This document shows, piece by piece, positions 50,827 to 58,748 of a stretch of 64,000 bases of DNA (the first letter of the stretch is position 1; each line of letters starts with the position of its first letter). The translations under genes and the position numbers were made by a program. Under the pieces are notes generated by a model. The model was not told the origin of the DNA. It did no database searches and was given only the letters and a program-made list of their open reading frames with translations. The DNA is from Acidobacteriota bacterium (GTDB lineage Bacteria > Acidobacteriota > Vicinamibacteria > Vicinamibacterales > SCN-69-37), in the NCBI GenBank assembly GCA_016716905.1, contig JADJUS010000004.1, forward strand, positions 372,001-436,000, in the 5' to 3' direction.

Positions 50827-51834
50827 ATGGTCCCGCTCTCAGTACTGGAACTTGGCCGCGTGCGACAGGATTCGTCGCGCCGGACGGCACTTGACGAAGC
50901 CGTAGTCGTCGCGCGGCATGTCGAGGCTCTCGGCTATCACCGCATCTGGGTGGCCGAACATCACAACATGCCGATGGTGACGACGGCTGCCACCGCAGTG
51001 GTGATTGGGCACCTCGCTGCGGCCACCACCACGATTCGCGTGGGGGCCGGCGGCATCATGCTGCCGAACCATGCGCCGTACGTGATCGCTGAACAATTCG
51101 GGACGCTCGAAACGCTCTTCCCTGGCCGAGTTGATCTGGGTCTTGGTCGCGCGCCCGGCACCGACCAGGTGACCCTTCGCGCGTTACGCCGCGACCCCGC
51201 CAACGCCGAGCACTTTCCACAAGACGTGCTCGAACTTCAGGCATTCCTTGCGCCGGCTGCGCCGGGGCAACGCATTGAGGCCGTCCCTGGCTCAGGCACA
51301 AATGTCCCGCTCTGGATTCTCGGGTCGAGCCTCTTCGGTGCGCAACTGGCTGCGGAGTTTGGCCTGCCCTTCAGCTTTGCGTCCCACTTCGCGCCGAAAC
51401 ATCTCGACGAAGCCGTCGCACTGTATCGCGAGCGTTTCAAGGCCTCGCGTCAACTGGCCGCTCCCTACGTCATGGTCGGCGTCAACATCGTCGGAGCCGA
51501 CAGTGACGATGAGGCACGGCGGCTGGCGACATCACACCGGATGTCGTTCATCGACCTCTTTCGCGGCACTACGCGGCAACTGCTGCAACCGCCGATCGAC
51601 GACCTCGACACTTATCTGTTGCCACACGAGAAGGAGACGGCCGGCAAGATGTTTCGCCGCGACATTGTGGGATCCGTCGCGACCGTTCGTGCCGGCATTG
51701 ATGCGCTCGTCACCCGGACAAAGGCCGATGAGCTGATCGTCGTGTCTGACGTGTACCACTTTCCGGCTCGACGCCGGTCGTTCGAGGTCATTGCCGAGGC
51801 GGCGAATCTTACCGCCATCGCTTCGACCACGTGA
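50827..51834 (+). CDS. LLM-class flavin-dependent oxidoreductase (luciferase-like)
   Basis: A 335-aa TIM-barrel enzyme. MVPLSVLELGRVRQDSSRRTALDEA, YHRIWVAEHHNMPMV, IRVGAGGIMLPNHAPYVIAEQFGTLETLFPGRVDLGLGRAPGTD and the late ELIVVSDVYHF are the subgroup of MsnO8/YhbW-type monooxygenase-like proteins. It probably uses FMNH2; substrate unknown. Its last 26 bases overlap the 3' end of the convergent antiporter. Confidence 0.88.
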   Translation: MVPLSVLELGRVRQDSSRRTALDEAVVVARHVEALGYHRIWVAEHHNMPMVTTAATAVVIGHLAAATTTIRVGAGGIMLPNHAPYVIAEQFGTLETLFPGRVDLGLGRAPGTDQVTLRALRRDPANAEHFPQDVLELQAFLAPAAPGQRIEAVPGSGTNVPLWILGSSLFGAQLAAEFGLPFSFASHFAPKHLDEAVALYRERFKASRQLAAPYVMVGVNIVGADSDDEARRLATSHRMSFIDLFRGTTRQLLQPPIDDLDTYLLPHEKETAGKMFRRDIVGSVATVRAGIDALVTRTKADELIVVSDVYHFPARRRSFEVIAEAANLTAIASTT

Positions 51835-53044
51835 GCAGCGGTCCGGTCAGCGTCGTGGTCACCAGGGCCATGATCACGAGCATCGCGAAGATACGAGGCG
51901 AGAGAATGCCCAGGTCGTAGCCGATGTTGAGCGCGATGAGTTCCATGAGGCCGCGCGTATTCATCAAGGCGCCGAGCGCGAGAGCGTCCGGCCGTGTCAT
52001 GCCGGTCCATCGCGCGGCGACGTAGGTGCCGCCGAGTTTGCCGGCGGTGGCCACCAGGATGATCGCGGCGCAGATACCCCAGGCCTGCAGGTCGTTGATG
52101 AGCGTGATGCTCGTGCGGAGGCCTGTCACGACGAAAAAGAGGGGCAGCAGAAAGACCGCGCTGAAATCCTCGATACGCACAATTACCTGCTGCCGCAACG
52201 TGCCGTGTCTGGGCATGACGACCCCGGCCAGGAACGCGCCGAACAGCGCATGGATGCCGATGAGCTCTGTGGTCAGCGCGCTCGCAAGCATCAGCGCCAG
52301 TGCGCCCACGAGCACGTTCGGCCCCAGGGCCGCGTCGGGCTGCACCGACGATCCCATTAACCGGGGCAGCAGGCGCCGCACCCCGACGAGCATGACGATG
52401 GCAAAGATCGCGACCCGAACCAGGGTCACGATCGATCCCGTCCAGGCTCCTTCCTGCGTGACCGCCACGATGCCCGCAAGCATGGTCCATGCCGTCACGT
52501 CGCCCACGGCGGCGCACGTCAATGCCATCGCACCCAGGGGTGTGGCCGACAGCCCTCGCTCGTCGAGAATTCTGGCGAGTACCGGAAATGCCGTGATGCT
52601 CATCGAGATGGCCATGAACACGGTGAACGATGTGAGGGTGGCGTCGGGGCCCCTCAGGGTAGGGAAGAGCCATGGTGAGAGCAACGCGCCACACAGGGCG
52701 GGAACGACAATGCTCGCGTGGCTGACGACAAGGGCCGCAGGCGCCTTTTGCCTGAGGTGGCCCACATCAACCGTCATGCCCACGACAAACAGGAAGAGAC
52801 AGACGCCGATCTGACTCAGGAGTTGGAGCGTACCGAGCGATGAGGCAGGGAAGAGGGTCTGGAACACGCCCGGTGCCAGCCATCCCAGCAGCGACGGGCC
52901 GAGGAGGATGCCCGCGGCGATTTCGCCGATGACCGCCGACTGTCCGAGTCTCGCAAACAGCAATCCAGTCAGCCGCGCGGCGATGAGGACCGTGACTAGT
53001 TGGAGCAGGAGCTGGCTGAGGGGATTCACGAAGGCGAGTGACAT
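51809..53044 (-). CDS. Kef-type (CPA2) cation:proton antiporter
   Basis: A 411-aa inner-membrane protein with about 12 helices. LGQSAVIGEIAAGILLGPSLLG, GVCLFLFVVGMTVD, SMSITAFPVLARIL and AAVGDVTAW (an Asp where CPA2 carries ND/xD) are family landmarks. HALFGAFLAGVVMP and GALMNTRGLMELIALNIG follow. No TrkA domains are attached. ATG 53044 is preferred over upstream codons. Divergent from the sigma-factor gene. Confidence 0.9.
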   Translation of the reverse strand: MSLAFVNPLSQLLLQLVTVLIAARLTGLLFARLGQSAVIGEIAAGILLGPSLLGWLAPGVFQTLFPASSLGTLQLLSQIGVCLFLFVVGMTVDVGHLRQKAPAALVVSHASIVVPALCGALLSPWLFPTLRGPDATLTSFTVFMAISMSITAFPVLARILDERGLSATPLGAMALTCAAVGDVTAWTMLAGIVAVTQEGAWTGSIVTLVRVAIFAIVMLVGVRRLLPRLMGSSVQPDAALGPNVLVGALALMLASALTTELIGIHALFGAFLAGVVMPRHGTLRQQVIVRIEDFSAVFLLPLFFVVTGLRTSITLINDLQAWGICAAIILVATAGKLGGTYVAARWTGMTRPDALALGALMNTRGLMELIALNIGYDLGILSPRIFAMLVIMALVTTTLTGPLLTWSKRWR

Positions 53045-53078
53045 GGTGGACGGTGTGGGCGCATGATACCTCTCACCT

Positions 53079-53651
53079 GTGTCTGAGAGCGTGACCGTCC
53101 TACTCAACAGCTGGGTCAACGGCGATGCGGGCGCGCTGGAACGGCTCCTGCCGCTCGTGTATCCAGACCTTCACGGCCTCGCAAAAGCGTACCTGCGCCG
53201 GGGCGCCCGGCCGGTCACCTTGCAGACGACCGCCGTGGTCAACGACCTGTTCGTGAAACTGCTGGTCAATCCGCCGAAGAAACTGGACAGTCGCCGGCAC
53301 TTCTATGTGCTGGCGGCCCGGGTCATTCGCATGGCCCTGGTGGACCACTACCGCGAGAGCATTGCCGAAAAGCGCGGCGGAGAACGCGTCCGGGTGCCTC
53401 TGCACGAGGAACTCGCCTGGGTGGATGCCAACAGCGCAGACATGATCTCGTTCGACAACGCGCTCAAGGAACTGGAGCAACTGGATCGTGAACAGGCCGA
53501 GCTGTTCAGCATGCGTTTTGTCCTCGGCTGCACGTCGGATGAGACCGCGGCCCTGACCGGGCACTCAAAGTCCACGGTCGATCGCCGGGTGCGGTGGGCC
53601 CGGGCGTGGCTGTTCAAGCGGCTGAATGAAGGCGGTCCCGCGCCGGCCTGA
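53079..53651 (+). CDS. ECF-like sigma factor of the Sigma70_ECF/TIGR02999 type
   Basis: A 190-aa protein. The opening VTVLLNSWVNGDAGALERLLPLVYPDLHGLAKAYLRR, then LQTTAVVNDLFVKLL and region 4 FSMRFVLGCTSDETAALTGHSKSTVDRRVRWARAWL fit the Sig-70_X6 group common in Acidobacteria and Planctomycetes. Members are usually next to Ser/Thr kinases; here the next gene is a giant secreted repeat protein. Start GTG 53079; GTG 53091 is an alternative. Confidence 0.9.
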   Translation: MSESVTVLLNSWVNGDAGALERLLPLVYPDLHGLAKAYLRRGARPVTLQTTAVVNDLFVKLLVNPPKKLDSRRHFYVLAARVIRMALVDHYRESIAEKRGGERVRVPLHEELAWVDANSADMISFDNALKELEQLDREQAELFSMRFVLGCTSDETAALTGHSKSTVDRRVRWARAWLFKRLNEGGPAPA

Positions 53652-53706
53652 CCCATTTTTTCCTCCGCTTCCGAATGTATGAGGGATGGCCCAAGGACCT
53701 TCTCTC

Positions 53707-56700
53707 ATGCATAGACCCCTGTTTCGTCGCATCCTGATTGGTTTGGCCCTGGTCGGCGCCGGCGTCGCCGTGCGCGCCCAACTCCCCAACGTCCAGAATC
53801 TGCTCGGGGATGCCTTTACCGGGCCGACGACACAGGCGCCGGTCACCTCCCTGACCAACTTCAACACCGCCGGCTATCCCTGCCTGACGGCCGAGGCCGT
53901 ACCGCCGGTTGGGCCATCGACGATTCCCAATTGCAACCTCGCCGTGCCCGACGCCGCTGGTCAGGGCTTCCTGAGGTTTACCGACGCCGTCCAGGACCAG
54001 GCCTCCGCGATTGTGTATGACACGAACCTGCCCACGGCACAGGGCTTGACCATCACCTTCAAGCAGTATCAGTGGGGCGGTGAGGGTATCAGCGGGTGGG
54101 GCGGGGCCGACGGCATCTCATTCTTCCTTGCCGCGGCGCCGCCACAGCCCACGGTGCTCGGCCCCTCGGGCGGCGCGCTCGGCTACACGTCGTATTTCGG
54201 GGCCGACGGCCTTCCTGGCGGTTGGCTGGGGATTGGGCTTGACGCGTTTGGCAACTTCTCGAACACCGACTTCGAGTCGCCCGGCGTCTGCACCATTCCA
54301 GCCTGGGCGGGCGCCGCGCCAAACCAGATCGTGGTGCGTGGGCCGGGCTTCGGCACCGAGGGCTACTGCCTGCTTTCCAGTTCAATCGAACTCGGCGCCA
54401 ACAACCCGGTGGGTGAGTTCGGTGCTCAACTCAGCGGACCCGACCGCGCATCGTCGGAGCGGTCGATCCAGGTCATCATCGATCCTGCACTCGGCACGTA
54501 TACGGTCAATATTGACCCTGCCGGCGGGAGCGATTTCGTCCTCGCGACGAGCGGACCCCTTCCCTCGTCGTACTACAACCCGGAAACGGGCGCCGTGGTG
54601 GCCGGAATCCCGCCGCGCATCACATTTGGATTCGCCGCCTCCACCGGGTCGGCTACCGACATTCATGAGATCCGAAGCCTGGCGACCACGACCACCAATG
54701 GGTCGGTGCCGGTGCTCGGGCTCACGAAAACGAACTCACTGACAACGCCGCCGTTCCCGGGCGACACCTTTGATTATTTTCTGACGCCCCGAGTGGATGG
54801 CACCGTCGCCGAGGCACTGCCGCTTACCATTCGCGTCACCGACACGCTTCCCGCGGGTGTGACCCTGACCGAAGACCCGACCGGCACGGATTGGGCGTGC
54901 ACGACGACGTCCACTTCGGAGTTTGAGTGCGCCTATCTTGCGTCGGCGCCAATTCCTCCAGGCACGGTGCTCCCCCAAATTCTCGTGCCCGTTGCCCTGG
55001 ACAGTGGACTGGCCATGGGTGCCACGCTCATCAACACCGCGACGTTGGTCTCGGATGATGCGGCGATCTCGGTCAACGCTTCGGACACGGTGGTGTTGGC
55101 CGTGGCCCTCAGCGTGACCACGACCTCGTTGCCCAACGGCACCGTTGGCGTGGCGTACGACCAGTGGCTGGCCGCCGAAGGTGGGGCAGGGGGCAACACG
55201 TGGATACTCAACGGCGGCTCTTTGCCGGCGGGCCTCTCGCTCGCTGCAGATGGCCACATTACCGGTACGCCGACGACGACCGGCCCGTCTCCATTCACCG
55301 TTCTGGTGCAGGACAGCTCTGGCGCCAGCGCGGCGCAGCCGCTGACGATCATGATCGCGCCTCCGCCAGTGGTGGTGACCACATCTTCGTTGCCGGCCGG
55401 AGCGGTGGGCACGGCGTACAGCGCCGCTCTCGACGCCACCGGCGGCGTCGGCGGATTCACGTGGTCGCTTGACGACGGCTCGTTGCCTGGCGGCCTCTCG
55501 CTGACTCCGGCAGGCGGAATTTCCGGGACGCCCACGGCGGCGGGGACGTTCCTGTTCACCGTGCGGGCCACCGACAGCGCCGGCGCGTTTAACGCGGTGG
55601 GGCTGGCGATTGATATTTCGGCGCCGGCCGTCACCATCGACACGACGTCGCTGGGTGGTGCCACCGTGGACGCGGCGTACAGCGAGACACTCTCCGCCAG
55701 CGGCGGCACCGGCACCTTCACGTGGACAATCGAAAGCGGCACGCTTCCCGCGGGCCTCACGCTCACAGCAGCGGGCGACATTGCCGGCACGCCCACGACC
55801 GCGGGTCAGGTGAACTTCACCGTGCGGGCGACCGACGGGGCGGGGTCGTTCGACACGCAGTCGTTGATGATCGATGTCGCTGGTGCGCCGGTGACGATTG
55901 ACGCGAGCGGACTTCCGGCCGGACCGAGTGGGTCGGCGGCGTTGCCGGGAGGCACCGTGGGCGTGGGCTACTCAGCGGCGCTGGCTGCGAGCGGCGGCGC
56001 GGGTGGGTTCACGTGGACGCTCGAGTCGGGATCGTTGCCTGCGGGATTGACGCTCGCGCCTGGTGGCGGCATCACGGGAACGCCGACCGCCGCAGGCCTG
56101 GCACTCTTCACCGCGCGCGCGACCGACAGTGCAGGTGCGTTCGCGACGTTGCTGTTGTCGATCAATGTCGCACCGCCGCCGGTGACGATCAACGCGAGCG
56201 GATTGCCGGCCGGCCCGAGTGGGTCGGCGGCGCTGCCCGGCGGCACCGTTGGGGTGGCGTACAGCGCGGCGTTGGCTGCGACGGGTGGCGTGGGTGGATT
56301 CACGTGGACGCTGGAGTCGGGCAACCTGCCGGCGGGGTTGACGCTTGCGCCCAACGGCAGCATCACGGGCACCCCGACGACGGCCGGCCTGGCGCTCTTC
56401 ACCGTGCGCGCGACCGACAGTGCAGGTGCGTTCGCGACGTTGCTGTTGTCGATCAATGTCGCACCGCCGCCGGTGACGATCGACGCGAGCGGATTGCCGG
56501 CCGGCCCGAGTGGGTCGGCGGCGCTGCCCGGCGGCACCGTTGGGGTGGCGTACAGCGCGGCGTTGGCTGCGACGGGTGGTGCGGGTGGGTTCACGTGGAC
56601 GCTCGAGTCGGGCTCGTTGCCGGCGGGATTGACGCTGGCGCCGACCGGCGGCATCACGGGCACGCCGACGACGGCCGGCCTGGCGCTCTTCACGGCGCGC

Positions 56701-57825
56701 GCGACGGATACGGCCGGCGCGTTCGCGACGCTGGTGCTGTCGATCAATGTCGCGTCGGCACCCGTCACCATCACGACGGCATCGCTGCCTGGTGGCACCG
56801 TGGGAACCGGTTACAACACATCTTTGGCCGCAACGGGTGGAACAGGCGGCATGACTTGGACGCTGGACAGCGGCGCGCTGCCGGCCGGCCTGACGCTTGG
56901 CTCTGGAGGGGGCATCACAGGCACGCCGACGACCGCGGGTGCATCAAGCTTCACCGTCCGCGCGACCGACAGCATCGGCGCGTTCGCGACTCGCTCTCTG
57001 TCGATCACCGTCGCGGGCGTTGCGGTGACGATCACGACGCCGGCGGCGTTGCCAGCAGGCCGAGTCGGCGTGCCGTACACCATGGCGCTGAATGCGGCCG
57101 GCGGCACCGCGCCGTACGCGTGGCGGCTGCAATCGGGTCGCCTGCCCGACGGACTCTCGCTATCCAGCGCGGGCGTGATCTCTGGCACACCAACACGGCG
57201 CGACAACGGCATCGTCGGGTTCGTCGTCCGCGTGACCGCAACGACCGGTGGCTTTGCCGAGCGCCGCTTCAGCTTGCAGGTGTCGGATCTGTCGATCCGA
57301 ACCACGTCCCTGCCAGCCGCCACGGTTGGTGACTTCTTCTACCGCGGGAACCTCGACACCACCGGAGGCATCGGTGTGGCGCGTTGGACGATCGAATCCG
57401 GCGTCTTCCCGCCAGGACTCAGCCTGGGATCGTTCGGGACGATCACCGGCCGTCCGACCGCCGCCGGCACATTCACTTTTGTCGCCCGCGTGACCGATGG
57501 CGCGGTCATCCTCACACGGCAATACACCATCGTCGTTCAGCCGGCGCCATTGACCGTCACGAGTCGACTCGTGCAGGTGCTCAGGCCCGGAGTGCCTTAT
57601 CGCTTCCAGCTGACGGCATCTGGAGGTGTCGGAGCCCTGACGTGGTCGATGGCCCGTGGATCGCTGCCCCCGGGGGGCACCCTGTCAGCCGACGGAGTCA
57701 TCTCGGGCACTCCACCGGACATTTTTGGCAACTATATTTTTTACGTGCAGGTTACCGACTCACTTGGCCGGACCGCAGAAGGTTGGAACTACCTGATGAT
57801 TTTTGGCGGCTTTATCGGCGGGTGA
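53707..57825 (+). CDS. Giant secreted L-type-lectin and Ig-like repeat protein
   Basis: About 1372 aa. A signal peptide (LFRRILIGLALVGAGVAVRAQ) is followed by an L-type lectin-like domain (about 25-290: FNTAGYPCLT, GGEGISGWGGADGISFFLA, GLPGGWLGIGLDAFGNFSN, FGFAASTGSATDIHEI), then a DUF11-like domain (about 300-460). About ten He_PIG-type immunoglobulin-like repeats follow, each with SLPAGLTL...G.I.GTPT..G. Three of the repeats are nearly identical at DNA level. An AGGA nine bases before ATG 53707 favours it over ATG 53686. No cell-wall anchor is visible. It probably binds sugars or surfaces outside the cell. Confidence 0.82.
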   Translation: MHRPLFRRILIGLALVGAGVAVRAQLPNVQNLLGDAFTGPTTQAPVTSLTNFNTAGYPCLTAEAVPPVGPSTIPNCNLAVPDAAGQGFLRFTDAVQDQASAIVYDTNLPTAQGLTITFKQYQWGGEGISGWGGADGISFFLAAAPPQPTVLGPSGGALGYTSYFGADGLPGGWLGIGLDAFGNFSNTDFESPGVCTIPAWAGAAPNQIVVRGPGFGTEGYCLLSSSIELGANNPVGEFGAQLSGPDRASSERSIQVIIDPALGTYTVNIDPAGGSDFVLATSGPLPSSYYNPETGAVVAGIPPRITFGFAASTGSATDIHEIRSLATTTTNGSVPVLGLTKTNSLTTPPFPGDTFDYFLTPRVDGTVAEALPLTIRVTDTLPAGVTLTEDPTGTDWACTTTSTSEFECAYLASAPIPPGTVLPQILVPVALDSGLAMGATLINTATLVSDDAAISVNASDTVVLAVALSVTTTSLPNGTVGVAYDQWLAAEGGAGGNTWILNGGSLPAGLSLAADGHITGTPTTTGPSPFTVLVQDSSGASAAQPLTIMIAPPPVVVTTSSLPAGAVGTAYSAALDATGGVGGFTWSLDDGSLPGGLSLTPAGGISGTPTAAGTFLFTVRATDSAGAFNAVGLAIDISAPAVTIDTTSLGGATVDAAYSETLSASGGTGTFTWTIESGTLPAGLTLTAAGDIAGTPTTAGQVNFTVRATDGAGSFDTQSLMIDVAGAPVTIDASGLPAGPSGSAALPGGTVGVGYSAALAASGGAGGFTWTLESGSLPAGLTLAPGGGITGTPTAAGLALFTARATDSAGAFATLLLSINVAPPPVTINASGLPAGPSGSAALPGGTVGVAYSAALAATGGVGGFTWTLESGNLPAGLTLAPNGSITGTPTTAGLALFTVRATDSAGAFATLLLSINVAPPPVTIDASGLPAGPSGSAALPGGTVGVAYSAALAATGGAGGFTWTLESGSLPAGLTLAPTGGITGTPTTAGLALFTARATDTAGAFATLVLSINVASAPVTITTASLPGGTVGTGYNTSLAATGGTGGMTWTLDSGALPAGLTLGSGGGITGTPTTAGASSFTVRATDSIGAFATRSLSITVAGVAVTITTPAALPAGRVGVPYTMALNAAGGTAPYAWRLQSGRLPDGLSLSSAGVISGTPTRRDNGIVGFVVRVTATTGGFAERRFSLQVSDLSIRTTSLPAATVGDFFYRGNLDTTGGIGVARWTIESGVFPPGLSLGSFGTITGRPTAAGTFTFVARVTDGAVILTRQYTIVVQPAPLTVTSRLVQVLRPGVPYRFQLTASGGVGALTWSMARGSLPPGGTLSADGVISGTPPDIFGNYIFYVQVTDSLGRTAEGWNYLMIFGGFIGG
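55891..56763 (+). repeat. Three 291-bp near-identical tandem repeats in the Ig-like protein
   Basis: Units start at 55891, 56182 and 56473, exactly 97 codons apart, each encoding VTI(D/N)ASGLPAGPSGSAALPGG and one Ig-like domain. Neighbouring domains lack the GPSGSAALPGG segment, so these three arose by recent tandem duplication and can expand or contract by recombination. Confidence 0.9.
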
Positions 57826-58637
57826 GCGCGCCCCAGATTGCGCAGTGTCAGCACCGCCAGCAGAGGCCGGTGGTCTGAGGCCACTGGCTCGTCGATGACC
57901 CGCACCTCATCGGCGGTCCAGGCCTGGCGCGGCGCCATGAAGATGAAGTCAATTTCTTTCACCGGCTTGGTGGACGAGAACGTCAGGCGGTTATCGCGCG
58001 GCTTGGTGGCCTCCGCCGCCCGCGTGGTAAAGAGGCCCAGCGTGCGGGATTCAGGTTCGTCGTTGAAGTCCCCGAGCAGGATGTAAGGCTGTGTCAGCGC
58101 GTCCAGAAACTCCGTGAGCTTCTGCGCCTGCGCAAACCGGAATCCATCATCGTCCACCCAGTCGAAATGGAGGTTGACGATCGTGAGGGGCCGGCCGTCA
58201 GGCAACCGGACGTCCACCGCCAGGGCCACGCGAGGCTCGTTGCCGTCGGGGAGGCGCAGTTCGCGCGCGAGCGTGATGGGGTAGCGCGACAACACCGCCA
58301 AGCCGTACGCGCCGCCCTGGAAATCCATGAACCGGCCGAAGGCGTGGTTGAGACCCAGCGATTCACCCAACACGCGGGCTTCATCCACCTTGCCGCTGCG
58401 CTCGGCGATTCGATCGACTTCCTGGAGGCCTACGATGTCAGGCGCGAGTGTGCGCAACACACCCGCAGTGCGCATGAGGTCCACCGCGTTGTCGTTCCCT
58501 CGACCGTGTTTGATGTTGTAGCTGACGACGCGGAGGGAGGTCGCAGATTGCGGCGTCAGGCCCACTCCTGCAGCGGACGCGCAGATGGCGGCCAGGACGA
58601 CTCCACACGCGATGAGATGGACCGACGGGTTGTACAT
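57789..58637 (-). CDS. Exported endonuclease/exonuclease/phosphatase family protein
   Basis: A 282-aa protein with a signal peptide (HLIACGVVLAAICASAAGVG). Catalytic EEP-fold motifs are intact: VVSYNIKHGRG, IVGLQEVD, VNLHFDW, YILLGDFNDEPES, KEIDFIFM and SDHRPLLAVL. It may cleave nucleic acids, phosphodiesters or sphingolipid-type substrates outside the cytoplasm. ATG 58637 is chosen. The 3' end overlaps the convergent Ig-like gene by 37 bases. Confidence 0.85.
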   Translation of the reverse strand: MYNPSVHLIACGVVLAAICASAAGVGLTPQSATSLRVVSYNIKHGRGNDNAVDLMRTAGVLRTLAPDIVGLQEVDRIAERSGKVDEARVLGESLGLNHAFGRFMDFQGGAYGLAVLSRYPITLARELRLPDGNEPRVALAVDVRLPDGRPLTIVNLHFDWVDDDGFRFAQAQKLTEFLDALTQPYILLGDFNDEPESRTLGLFTTRAAEATKPRDNRLTFSSTKPVKEIDFIFMAPRQAWTADEVRVIDEPVASDHRPLLAVLTLRNLGRAHPPIKPPKIIR

Positions 58638-58689
58638 GCTCGCATTGTAGCGGGCGGCCCGGCATTGCCGGACCGCCCCAGTGTTGGAG

Positions 58690-58739
58690 GGCACGGGCTT
58701 CAGCCCGTGCCGGAATCGTCCCGGGCTAAAGCCCGGGAC
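58690..58739. repeat. Two 22-base REP-like palindromes
   Basis: GGCACGGGCT/AGCCCGTGCC with TC centre at 58690-58711 and GTCCCGGGCT/AGCCCGGGAC with AA centre at 58718-58739. Both share the CGGGCT inner arm and lie in the 111-base gap between two minus-strand genes; no T-run follows. Confidence 0.75.
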
Positions 58740-58748
58740 CTCCGTACT

